Shown here one piece after another: positions 1 to 7,222 of a stretch of DNA of 10,582 bases. Position 1 is the first letter of the stretch; each line of letters starts with the position of its first letter. Where the stretch lies: NCBI GenBank assembly GCA_025656895.1, contig JAHXHF010000230.1, positions 1-10,582 of the forward strand, given 5' to 3'. A model generated the notes under the pieces. It made no database searches and had not been told where the DNA came from. It saw only the letters and a list, made by a program, of their open reading frames with translations. Position numbers and translations under genes: made by a program. The stretch comes from a gamma proteobacterium symbiont of Bathyaustriella thionipta. Lineage in GTDB: Bacteria; Pseudomonadota; Gammaproteobacteria; Chromatiales; Chromatiaceae.

Positions 1-77
1 GATATGATCCCAAGGCTTGCTTATGTTGCACTACGTACACCTCCAATGCCTCAGCGGTTGTTGAGCATGGCTGAGCC

Positions 78-986
78 ATGGGGGTAATCAAGAAAGGTTT
101 TGAGCTGGGCGCGGTTGATTACATAGCGAAACCTTTTCAGGCCGAAGAGGTGGTGGCGCGCGTCAATACCCATTTGAAATTGCGTCAACTGGAAGACAGT
201 TTATCCAAACGCAATGCCGAACTGGAAGAAAAAAACAGCCAGATCGAGCGGGACATGCAAACCGCAGCGGAAGTTCAACGGGGTTTGTTACCGCTGGAAT
301 TACCGCAATCTGACAAGGTGGTTTTTGCCTGGCGTTATCAACCTTGTGATGCCCTGGCAGGAGATGCCCTGCAGGTGATGGATCTGGGGCAGGGGCTGTA
401 CGCGCCCTGGATTATGGATGCCTGCGGTCATGGCGTATCTTCGGCATTGCTGGCCGTCTCGGTAGCCAATCATATTGCCCAGCAGGCGGCGGAAGAACGC
501 GGGCGTAATTTGCTGCTGGAGCCGGCCAGGCTGGCCGCTTCCCTGAATCAGCGTTTTCCCATGAAAGCTTTCGGCGGGCTGTATTTCACCCTGCTGTACG
601 GCGTTTATGACAGCCACAGTCATCGGTTTCAGTATATCAGCGCCGGTAACCCCGGCCCGCTGGTCATTCATGCACGACAGGGTGAAGCGCGCTTTTATGA
701 TGTTCCGGCGATAGCGGCCGGTATGTTTGCCGACAGCGAATATGCCAGTAGCAGCCTGCAACTGGAGCCGGGTGACCGGGTTTATCTGCACTCGGATGGA
801 TTGCATGAAGAACGCAATGAACAGGGTGAGGAATTCAGTCGTCAGCGTTTGTGTGACTTATTGCTGGATAACCTGCAAAAACCTCTCGAAGACAGTGTGA
901 ATAAGGCGGTGGATGTGGCCACTCAATGGGGTGGTGGGCGCTTGCGTGATGATGCCGCACTGGTGGCTATGGAGATAAAAGCGTGA
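78..986 (+). CDS. PPM/SpoIIE-type serine phosphatase with truncated N-terminal receiver domain (RsbU/HsbR-like)
   Basis: Probable protein serine phosphatase that dephosphorylates the STAS protein encoded two genes downstream. Residues 1-35 match the end of a receiver domain: GAVDYIAKPF carries the conserved Lys (K18), and the following helix matches the receivers of the downstream kinase and HD-GYP proteins. Residues 36-75 form a charged coiled-coil linker, and the PPM domain runs from about 80 to 300. The metal-binding acidic residues of the family are visible: AGD (D96), MDACGHG (D114), SDG (D240) and RDDAA (D291/D292). The receiver lacks its acid pocket, phospho-acceptor Asp and Thr/Ser switch. 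The frame is closed by TGA at 72-74, and bases 1-71 do not encode receiver sequence. The ATG at 78 has no good Shine-Dalgarno, so the true start is uncertain. The stop overlaps the next gene (GTGA). The phosphatase call is firm; target specificity is inferred from context. Confidence 0.88.
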   Translation: MGVIKKGFELGAVDYIAKPFQAEEVVARVNTHLKLRQLEDSLSKRNAELEEKNSQIERDMQTAAEVQRGLLPLELPQSDKVVFAWRYQPCDALAGDALQVMDLGQGLYAPWIMDACGHGVSSALLAVSVANHIAQQAAEERGRNLLLEPARLAASLNQRFPMKAFGGLYFTLLYGVYDSHSHRFQYISAGNPGPLVIHARQGEARFYDVPAIAAGMFADSEYASSSLQLEPGDRVYLHSDGLHEERNEQGEEFSRQRLCDLLLDNLQKPLEDSVNKAVDVATQWGGGRLRDDAALVAMEIKA

Positions 987-1411
987 GTCTTGCGGAAACC
1001 ATGTTGCTGCGTTACCGGTTTAATGCAGATTCTGCCGAGCTTCGCGCTATGCGTGATCAGGTACGCGATGCCCTGCAGGCTGTTGTCAATGACGCGGAAT
1101 ACCTGAATGCGGTTGTACTGGCACTGGATGAAGCCTGTAGTAATGTCATACGCCACGCCTATCCCGAACAGCAAGCCGGCGAGATTGTGCTGGAAATAGA
1201 ACGGGGCGATGAGCAACTGATTTTTCGCGTTATCGATTTTGCGCCGCCTTGCGATCCGTCTAAAATCAGGTCGCGAGATCTGGATGACATACGCCCCGGC
1301 GGGCTGGGAGTGCATCTGATTTCCAGTATTATGGATGAAGTAATGCATCAGGATGTAAAAAACGGTAACATCCTGCAAATGATAAAAACATTGCCCGAAG
1401 GGGAGCGTTAA
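983..1411 (+). CDS. RsbW/SpoIIAB-like anti-sigma-type serine kinase (HATPase_c)
   Basis: Single-domain GHKL ATPase of 142 residues, the size of RsbW/SpoIIAB-type kinases that phosphorylate a STAS partner on serine. The N-box is EACSNVIRHAY (E50, N54), the G1 box is VIDFAPP (D85) and the G2 box is GGLGVHLI (106-113). The start is GTG, preceded by GGAG at 971-974 with 8 nt spacing. It overlaps the phosphatase stop by 4 nt, so translation is probably coupled. Phosphatase, kinase and STAS gene in a row is the classic partner-switch set. No sigma factor gene lies in the window, so the downstream target may be something other than a sigma factor, as is known for several gammaproteobacterial systems. 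Confidence 0.9.
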   Translation: MSLAETMLLRYRFNADSAELRAMRDQVRDALQAVVNDAEYLNAVVLALDEACSNVIRHAYPEQQAGEIVLEIERGDEQLIFRVIDFAPPCDPSKIRSRDLDDIRPGGLGVHLISSIMDEVMHQDVKNGNILQMIKTLPEGER

Positions 1412-1412
1412 A

Positions 1413-1739
1413 ATGCAAGTAGAGTTAAGTGAGCGTGACGGATATACCATTCTGGCGGTGGAAGGCGAAGTCGATTTTCACTGTTCCCCCGATCTGCGTA
1501 AAAAAATATTACAGGTACTGGATGACAGCGGTGATTTGATTCTGGATATGGGTGGTATCAGCTATATTGACAGCTCCGGTGTGGCCAGTCTGGTTGAAGG
1601 CTTGCAACATGCCCGTGATCATAAAAAACAGTTTTTGCTGGCCAATGTGCAGGATGCCGCCATGCAAGTACTCAAGCTAACCCGTCTGGATTCTGTTTTC
1701 TCAATACATGAAAGTATCGATGCGGCTATCAATGCCTGA
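1413..1739 (+). CDS. STAS-domain anti-sigma-antagonist protein; candidate MlaB equivalent
   Basis: Single STAS domain of 108 residues. The hallmark loop is YIDSSGVASL (51-60). D53-S54-S55-G56 aligns with the SpoIIAA/RsbV loop in which the second serine is phosphorylated, so regulation by the kinase next door is expected. AAGGGGAG at 1398-1405 lies 7 nt before the ATG, and the previous stop is 1 nt away. The gene sits between the kinase gene and mlaF (24 nt gap). The Mla complex needs a STAS subunit, MlaB, bound to MlaF, and no other STAS gene is present here, including the usual place after mlaC. It could therefore be RsbV-like, MlaB, or a dual-function protein. The domain is certain; the role is open. 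Confidence 0.9.
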   Translation: MQVELSERDGYTILAVEGEVDFHCSPDLRKKILQVLDDSGDLILDMGGISYIDSSGVASLVEGLQHARDHKKQFLLANVQDAAMQVLKLTRLDSVFSIHESIDAAINA

Positions 1740-1763
1740 TCAACCGATGTACTTTTGCCTGTA

Positions 1764-2570
1764 ATGGCCGGTAATTCTCTTATTCATATTTCCGATCTGG
1801 TCACACATTTTGGTGATAAATGTGTGCATGATGGTATTAATCTTGATGTCCGCAAGGGCGAGATACTGGTTATCATGGGCGGCAGTGGTTCCGGCAAAAG
1901 CACGCTGATGCGTTGTCTGCTGGGATTGAAAGCACCCAGCAGTGGCAGCGTGCAACTTTTGGGGCAGGATCTGTTCCGCAGCAACCGCAAGCAACTGGTT
2001 GAACTGCGCCGGCAAATGGGTGTGGCTTTTCAGGGGGGTGCGCTGTTCGGTTCCATGACAGTAGGTGAAAATGTGTGCCTGCCCTTGCGTGAGCATACCC
2101 GGCTGGATCCGAACACCATGCGTATTATGGCGCGCATGAAACTGGAAATGGTCAATCTGGGCGGTGCCGAAAACCTGATGCCGGCCGAACTTTCCGGTGG
2201 CATGATCAAACGCGCCGCTTTTGCCCGTTCCATGATCATGGATCCCAAGTTATTGTTTTTTGACGAACCTTCAGCCGGTCTTGACCCGATTACCTCGGCA
2301 GAGCTGGATGAACTCATTCTGCGTATCCGTGATGCCATGCAAACCACCATCGTAGTGGTCACGCATGAATTGGAAAGCGCTTTCCGTATTGCCGACCGCA
2401 TTACCCTGTTGCATGCAGGAAAAATATTGATGACCGGTAGTGTGGAAGAAGTACAGGCCTCGGATAATCAACATATTCAGGATATGCTGAAGCGCAAGCC
2501 TCGCAGTGAAGCTTTTGATGTTGATCGCTATCTCTCTCAACTGACCGGGGACAGGGTGAGCCGACAATGA
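1764..2570 (+). CDS. mlaF: Phospholipid-transport ABC ATPase MlaF
   Basis: Cytoplasmic ATPase of the Mla system, which moves phospholipids between inner and outer membrane to keep lipid asymmetry. From the ATG at 1764 it is 268 residues. It has a Walker A GGSGSGKST (39-47), Q-loop VAFQGG (Q90), signature LSGGM (143-147), Walker B LLFFDEP (163-169) and H-loop VVTHE (H201). The GGALF after the Q-loop and the GMIKR version of the signature are typical of MlaF/MCE-linked ATPases. A TTG at 1755 is an alternative start; neither start has a clear Shine-Dalgarno, so coupling to the STAS gene is likely. The STAS gene is in the same frame: only its TGA and eight sense codons separate them. Confidence 0.95.
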   Translation: MAGNSLIHISDLVTHFGDKCVHDGINLDVRKGEILVIMGGSGSGKSTLMRCLLGLKAPSSGSVQLLGQDLFRSNRKQLVELRRQMGVAFQGGALFGSMTVGENVCLPLREHTRLDPNTMRIMARMKLEMVNLGGAENLMPAELSGGMIKRAAFARSMIMDPKLLFFDEPSAGLDPITSAELDELILRIRDAMQTTIVVVTHELESAFRIADRITLLHAGKILMTGSVEEVQASDNQHIQDMLKRKPRSEAFDVDRYLSQLTGDRVSRQ

Positions 2571-2613
2571 ATAGCTGTTGTTTCAAATCCGTCTGTCTGC
2601 ATGCGGCTGCCAC

Positions 2614-2618
2614 GGAGG
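2614..2618 (+). promoter_or_regulatory. Ribosome binding site deciding the mlaE start
   Basis: GGAGG lies 9 nt before the ATG at 2628. It falls inside the reading frame of the longer option (ATG at 2601), which has no comparable site, so 2628 is preferred. Confidence 0.7.
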
Positions 2619-2627
2619 CTGTTCAGA

Positions 2628-3422
2628 ATGTTTGTTGTTAAATGGCTGGGCCGTCTTGGCGATCAGTTCCTGTACATAACCGAACAGATTGGCCGTTCGG
2701 CCATGCTGCTATTCTACGCGCTTACCGGCATCGCCAAGCCACCCTATAAGTTACATTTAATTACACGCCAGATCCTTTTTATTGGCGCACGTTCACTGTT
2801 CGTTATTCTGGTAGCCGGTTTTTTTACCGGCATGGTACTGGCCCTGCAGTTCTACAACACGCTGGAGCGTTTCGGCTCTATCGATTTGCTCGGTTCGGCC
2901 ACAGCGCTGGCGCTGGTACGTGAACTGGGGCCGGTCATGACCGCTCTGATGGTGATTGGACGGGCGGGGTCGGCCATGTGCGCCGAGATTGGTATTATGC
3001 GTACCAGTGAACAGATTGATGCGCTGGAATGTATGGCCATTGATCCTTACCGCTACCTGATTGCTCCCAAGATTATTGCCGGCATTATCTCGGTTCCCCT
3101 GTTGACCTCGGTTTTTGATGTGATCGGGATACTGGGCGGCTATGTGGTCGGTGTGGTTGTTTTCGGCCTTAGCAGTGGTGCTTATTTTGACAGCATGTAT
3201 GCGGGTGTCGAATGGAACGATATTATGATGGGTTTGAATAAATCGCTGTTATTCGGACTGACCATCACCTGGGTATCGACCACCATGGGTTTTTTCCTGC
3301 ACTATGATCGCAAGGGAGCTTATGGGGCGGAAGGTGTCAGCCGAATTACCACCAATGCAGTGGTGTTATCCTCTATTGCCATTTTGTTTGGTGACTACCT
3401 GGTCGGGGCGGTAATGTTATGA
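2628..3422 (+). CDS. mlaE: Phospholipid-transport permease MlaE
   Basis: Inner-membrane permease of the Mla ABC transporter, 264 residues from the ATG at 2628, the normal family length. It begins with an amphipathic N-terminal segment and has hydrophobic membrane stretches at about 50-75, 100-120, 150-180, 205-225 and 245-262. The family core ELGPVMTALMV (99-109) and the cytoplasmic SEQIDALE (127-134), expected to contact MlaF, are intact. The gene follows mlaF after a 57 nt gap with no terminator and precedes mlaD by 35 nt, so co-transcription is expected. No unusual residues were noticed. Confidence 0.95.
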   Translation: MFVVKWLGRLGDQFLYITEQIGRSAMLLFYALTGIAKPPYKLHLITRQILFIGARSLFVILVAGFFTGMVLALQFYNTLERFGSIDLLGSATALALVRELGPVMTALMVIGRAGSAMCAEIGIMRTSEQIDALECMAIDPYRYLIAPKIIAGIISVPLLTSVFDVIGILGGYVVGVVVFGLSSGAYFDSMYAGVEWNDIMMGLNKSLLFGLTITWVSTTMGFFLHYDRKGAYGAEGVSRITTNAVVLSSIAILFGDYLVGAVML

Positions 3423-3457
3423 AATTTTTGCTACGTATGGGGTCAAGGTGAAGAGTT

Positions 3458-3910
3458 ATGAAGCGCTTTAACACAGAAGTGATCGTTGGTTTTTTTCTGC
3501 TGGTGGGGCTGTTGAGCTTTGCTTTTCTGGCAGTCAAACTGGGCGGTTTGCAGACCTATAATAAAGGTCATTACGAATTAACAGCACGCTTTATCAATAC
3601 TTCAGGATTAAAAAATGATGCCTCGGTAGAACTGGCGGGGGTAGAAGTAGGGCGGGTAAAATCGATTGTATTTGATCCTGAAACCTATGAGTCCGTGGTC
3701 ACACTTTCATTGCCGGATGAGGTTAAATTGCAGGAAGATACCATTGCCTCGGTACGCAGTACCGGTCTTATTGGCGGGAAGTTTCTTAAACTGACCCCTG
3801 GCGGTGCAGATATTATCCTGAAAGACGGTGATACCATTTACGAAACGGAATCTTCCGTAAGCCTGGAAGAACTCATCAGTAAATATATTTTTGAAACCGA
3901 AAAATCATAG
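3458..3910 (+). CDS. mlaD: MCE-domain phospholipid-binding protein MlaD
   Basis: Inner-membrane anchored, periplasmic MCE protein that forms the hexameric lipid channel ring of the Mla complex. It has 150 residues: one N-terminal transmembrane segment (about 8-28), then an MCE domain (about 38-115) with FINTSGLK, AGVEVGRV and the conserved LIGGKFLKLTPGG (about 105-117). The C-terminal helix SVSLEELISKYIF is typical of MlaD and may join the central hydrophobic pore. It is shorter than E. coli MlaD, mainly at the C-terminus, a common form in other proteobacteria. AGGTG at 3446-3450 gives 7 nt spacing to the ATG. mlaC starts 10 nt after the stop. Confidence 0.94.
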   Translation: MKRFNTEVIVGFFLLVGLLSFAFLAVKLGGLQTYNKGHYELTARFINTSGLKNDASVELAGVEVGRVKSIVFDPETYESVVTLSLPDEVKLQEDTIASVRSTGLIGGKFLKLTPGGADIILKDGDTIYETESSVSLEELISKYIFETEKS

Positions 3911-3920
3911 GTCAGGTCTC

Positions 3921-4529
3921 ATGAGAAACAAGATGACTCAAAATAAAATTATTATCCAATTACTGGTCGCTGTGTGGCTGGGATTGTTTTTTACTGTATC
4001 TCAAGCTGCTGCCGAGTTGCCCGAGCAGCAGGTGCAGGAGACGGTCGATAAAGTGATGGCGGTGCTGAACAACTCTGCACTGGATTCCACCGCCCGGCAT
4101 AGCCAGATCAGTGAATTAATTGCTAGTCGTTTTGATTTTGAAGCCATGTCCCGTAGTATTCTTGCAGTCAACTGGAAAAAAGCCAATGCAGAACAACAAG
4201 CAGAATTTATGCGTTTGTTTCGTAAAATACTAGAGAATACTTATGTCACCGCAGTAGAAAGCTATCACGGTGAAACGGTACGTGTAGAGGCCGGAATAAT
4301 GTCGGACCGCAGAGCAACGGTTAACAGCTTTATTGTTATGAAAGATAAGGAAATTCCGGTTTCTTACCGGTTTAAGCACGGGGCCGGAGGCTGGCAGGCT
4401 TATGATGTGGTTATTGAAGGGGTCAGTCTGATCAGTAACTACCGTTCCAGTTTTCGTTCTATCGTGCAGAAAAAAGGTATGGATGGTTTGCTGGCTGACA
4501 TGCAAAGCAAGCTTGCATCTTCCGCTTGA
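3921..4529 (+). CDS. mlaC: Periplasmic phospholipid carrier MlaC (first copy)
   Basis: Soluble periplasmic protein that shuttles phospholipid between the outer-membrane MlaA complex and MlaFEDB. From the ATG at 3921 it has 202 residues with a clear signal peptide: a basic N-region, a hydrophobic core at about 10-25, and probable cleavage after SQAAA (residue 31). Family features include FDFEAMSRSIL, the NW motif followed by an acidic-basic helix, YDVVIEGVSLISNYR, and the C-terminal GMDGLLADM. A more upstream ATG at 3891 would overlap mlaD by 20 nt and put extra charged residues before the signal, so 3921 is chosen. The ATG is preceded by TCAGGTCT (3912-3919), which recurs before the second mlaC. 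The MlaA partner is not in the window. Confidence 0.93.
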   Translation: MRNKMTQNKIIIQLLVAVWLGLFFTVSQAAAELPEQQVQETVDKVMAVLNNSALDSTARHSQISELIASRFDFEAMSRSILAVNWKKANAEQQAEFMRLFRKILENTYVTAVESYHGETVRVEAGIMSDRRATVNSFIVMKDKEIPVSYRFKHGAGGWQAYDVVIEGVSLISNYRSSFRSIVQKKGMDGLLADMQSKLASSA

Positions 4530-4600
4530 GCATGGGTGTCGGGTAACGGCTTTACCTGGCTGCTTCCGGTTGTCAATGGATTATATTTTCAGGTCTGATC

Positions 4601-5212
4601 ATGAATAGAAAAAAATTGCTGCTGTTATTTGTTTTAGGCGTATTGATGTGCTCGGCTGCCTGGGCTGTTATTGAAAAATCACCCACTGTTCGGGTACGTG
4701 CGGCTGTTGATGAGGTATTAACGATTGTTACTGATCAGAGTAAGGAAAAACAGGATCGCAGCAATGAGATTAAAGCGGTTATCAACTATTACTTTGATTT
4801 TCAAACCATGTCACAGAGTATTCTGGCAACCAACTGGCAACGTGCTTCGAAAGAGGAAAAGCAGCGTTTTGTTGACTTTTTCAGTGAATATATTGAAGAA
4901 AGCTATCTGAATACCATCAGCTCCTATTCCGGCCAGGAAATCCGCTATGTAGATGAGAAAGTACGCGGTAACCGGGCGGTTGTTGATACGCTGATTATTA
5001 CCGATAAAGCCGAGATTCCGGTTAACTACAAGCTGCGTTACAGTGAAGGTGAGTGGTTTGCGTACGATGTAGTGATTGAAAATGTCAGTCTGGTCAGTAA
5101 TTACCGCAGTACCTATTCAACCATGATTCAGCAGGAAGGCATGAACGGCCTGTTGAATAATCTGCAAGCCAAAATCAATCATTACAAGCTGAAGAAGAAA
5201 CAACAACAATAA
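4601..5212 (+). CDS. Second MlaC-family periplasmic carrier (tandem paralogue)
   Basis: MlaC-family protein of 203 residues. The signal peptide runs to about residue 22 (core LLLLFVLGVLM, probable cleavage after AAWA). It shares with the first copy, at equivalent places, FDFQTMSQSILA, NWQRA, AEIPVNYKLRY, YDVVIENVSLVSNYRS and the GMNGLL tail, while most other positions differ. By eye this is a moderately diverged paralogue, not a recent duplicate. The C-terminus ends in a Lys/Gln-rich run (KLKKKQQQ) missing from the first copy. It lies 71 nt after mlaC with no visible terminator, and occupies the place where mlaB is found in E. coli. It may carry a different lipid or dock on a different partner; this is inference. 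Confidence 0.9.
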   Translation: MNRKKLLLLFVLGVLMCSAAWAVIEKSPTVRVRAAVDEVLTIVTDQSKEKQDRSNEIKAVINYYFDFQTMSQSILATNWQRASKEEKQRFVDFFSEYIEESYLNTISSYSGQEIRYVDEKVRGNRAVVDTLIITDKAEIPVNYKLRYSEGEWFAYDVVIENVSLVSNYRSTYSTMIQQEGMNGLLNNLQAKINHYKLKKKQQQ

Positions 5213-5254
5213 GACAGCGGTGAACGTTACTCACAGAAAACAGCAGTAAGCCGC

Positions 5255-6850
5255 GTGCGAAATACTCCAGCCGAAGCGCAATCCTGCATTCTGATGGTGG
5301 ATGACAATGCCGCCAATCTGGGTATTTTGTCAGCCACACTGAATAATCCTCAACGGCGCATTCTGGCAGCAACCAGCGGTGCCGAAGCCTTAAGCATCGT
5401 ACGGGAAGTTCTGCCCGATCTGATTCTGCTGGATATTGTCATGCCGGGCATGAGTGGTTTCGATGTGATTCGCGAGCTCAAGTCTAATCCAGGTACGGCT
5501 GATGTTCCGGTTATTTTTCTTTCTGCATTATCCCACCCGGATGATGTGGTGGACGGCTTACGCGCCGGTGCACTGGATTATATCGTTAAACCTTTTAATG
5601 CCGAAGAAGTGGAGGCGCGGGTAACCAACCATTTGCGCTTGCGTAAACTGGAATTGCAACGTGAAAAACAGAACGCGCGCCTGGAATTGCTGAATGACCG
5701 GGTTTTACAAACCATGCGTGAAGCCGTCATGGGGCTGGATAGTGAAGGGCGCATCGTGTTTGCCAATCAGGCTGCGGTGGAGCTTTTACGCGCGGGAGAT
5801 GCAGACGCTCTGATCGGTGTTTATTGTGACAGCCTGCTGGACAGCAAAGAGCCTATTGATCATATGCTGAAACAAACCGGGCAGCCGGCCGTGCATCATT
5901 TTGAGGCGCAAACGAGAGGGGATAATGGAGAACCATTGCCTTTGGAATGCAGCGTTGCCGCCGTGCAGGGAAAAGCCGATGCTCAAGGTTCGGTACTGGT
6001 GGTGCGCGATATTTCCGAACGCGTTAAAGCGGCCAATGCTTTGCGCAGCGCACACGATAAAGTACTGCAATCACATCGGGCACTGCAACAGGCACAGGAA
6101 AAACTGATACAGGCAGCCCGCATGGAATCGGTCGGGCAACTGGCCGCTGGCGTGGCGCATGAAACCAAGAACCCGCTGGCTATTATTCAGCTGGGGGTAG
6201 AATATCTGCTGGATAATGAGCCGCACAATGAAACCGACCAGCAGGTTCTGGAAGATATTGCAGAAGCGGTACGGCGGGCTGATACGGTCGTAAAAGGGCT
6301 GATGGATTTTGCCAGAGAATCTAGAATAGAAGCGCAGGCGGTGGATATTAACCGCCTGATTGAAACCAGTCTGTCTCTGATTCGGCATGAAGCCAGAAGT
6401 CGTGATATTAAAGTTCATTCACGGCTTGCAGACAAGCTGCCCAAATTCATGGCTGATAAGGACAAAATATCTCAGGTACTGGTCAATCTGCTGATGAATG
6501 CCACCCAGTCTATCGGTAAAAATGGCGAAATAGACATTATTACCTGTTATGAAAAGGCCTCCCGGGAACTGTTGCTGGATGTTCCTGACAAACTGCATTT
6601 AAGTGATCGCCCGCTTTTGCAGATTATTATTCAGGACAATGGCGGCGGTATTGCAGAGCATGATTTGCGCCGCCTGTTTGACCCGTTTTTTACCACCAAA
6701 CCGGTGGGAGAGGGCACCGGCCTGGGTTTGTCGGTCAGTCGTAATATTGTACAAATGCACGGTGGCTGGCTGTTATTGAGGAATCGTTCTCAAAAGCAGG
6801 GTGCAGAGGCTATACTTCTATTTCCAGTTGAGGAGAATCAGGCAACATGA
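5255..6850 (+). CDS. Sensor histidine kinase, REC-PAS-HisKA-HATPase
   Basis: Soluble kinase of 531 residues with no membrane segment. An N-terminal receiver (about 10-128) has the acid pocket D16/D17, phospho-acceptor D60 in LLDIVMPG, switch S90 and K112 in VKPF. A coiled coil (about 128-150) follows, then a PAS domain (about 150-255) ending in VVRDISER, and a second coiled coil (260-290). HisKA has H302 in AHETKNPL. HATPase_c has N-box NLLMNATQ (N415), G1 DNGGGI (D461), F-box FDPFFTTK and G2 GTGLGL (487-492). All catalytic residues are present. The start is GTG with only a weak ribosome site; no better in-frame start was seen. It overlaps the next receiver gene by ATGA, suggesting a phosphotransfer pair. 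Its receiver resembles those of the phosphatase and HD-GYP genes. Confidence 0.92.
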   Translation: MRNTPAEAQSCILMVDDNAANLGILSATLNNPQRRILAATSGAEALSIVREVLPDLILLDIVMPGMSGFDVIRELKSNPGTADVPVIFLSALSHPDDVVDGLRAGALDYIVKPFNAEEVEARVTNHLRLRKLELQREKQNARLELLNDRVLQTMREAVMGLDSEGRIVFANQAAVELLRAGDADALIGVYCDSLLDSKEPIDHMLKQTGQPAVHHFEAQTRGDNGEPLPLECSVAAVQGKADAQGSVLVVRDISERVKAANALRSAHDKVLQSHRALQQAQEKLIQAARMESVGQLAAGVAHETKNPLAIIQLGVEYLLDNEPHNETDQQVLEDIAEAVRRADTVVKGLMDFARESRIEAQAVDINRLIETSLSLIRHEARSRDIKVHSRLADKLPKFMADKDKISQVLVNLLMNATQSIGKNGEIDIITCYEKASRELLLDVPDKLHLSDRPLLQIIIQDNGGGIAEHDLRRLFDPFFTTKPVGEGTGLGLSVSRNIVQMHGGWLLLRNRSQKQGAEAILLFPVEENQAT

Positions 6851-7218
6851 AAAAACGTATTTTAGTGATTGACGATGAAGCCGCTTTAACGCGCATGATG
6901 AAACTGAATATAGAAGCCTCGGGTAATTATGAGGTGCGTACCGAAAATTCAGGAAAAAACGCCATTACCGCCGCGCGTGAGTTCCGCCCGGATATGATTT
7001 TTCTGGATGTGATGATGCCGGACAAATCGGGTGATGATGTAGCCGCTGATCTGAAACAGGATCCGGTTTTGAAACATATTCCCTTTGTCTTTCTGACCGC
7101 CATTGTTACCAATGAAGAAACCGGCGGACATGCCAGTGAAATTTCCGGTAATACTTTTCTTGCCAAGCCGGTTAAAAAAGAGGAATTGATCGCTACTATC
7201 GAAAAGTTCACCGCCTGA
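6847..7218 (+). CDS. Stand-alone CheY-like response regulator receiver
   Basis: Single receiver domain of 123 residues with no output domain. Acid pocket D9/D10, phospho-acceptor D54 in IFLDVMMP, switch T84 in FLTA and K107 in AKPV are all present, so it should be phosphorylatable. An AGGAG sequence about 12 nt upstream and the ATGA overlap with the kinase gene suggest coupled translation and a cognate pair. It could act as a phosphate shuttle or sink, or bind a partner protein. It is more diverged from the other three receivers in the window than they are from each other, for example in its NTFLAKPVKKEEL end. Confidence 0.92.
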   Translation: MKKRILVIDDEAALTRMMKLNIEASGNYEVRTENSGKNAITAAREFRPDMIFLDVMMPDKSGDDVAADLKQDPVLKHIPFVFLTAIVTNEETGGHASEISGNTFLAKPVKKEELIATIEKFTA

Positions 7219-7222
7219 ACCC

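Noticed and set aside
1..79. Minus-strand frame open to the left edge
   Set aside because: It reads without a stop but is only 26 codons, has no ribosome site and no recognisable motif, so it is noted only with the receiver break.
3419..3451. Ten-codon frame overlapping the mlaE stop (ATGA)
   Set aside because: MKFLLRMGSR is too short to judge, has no ribosome site, and more likely reflects chance in the mlaE-mlaD gap.
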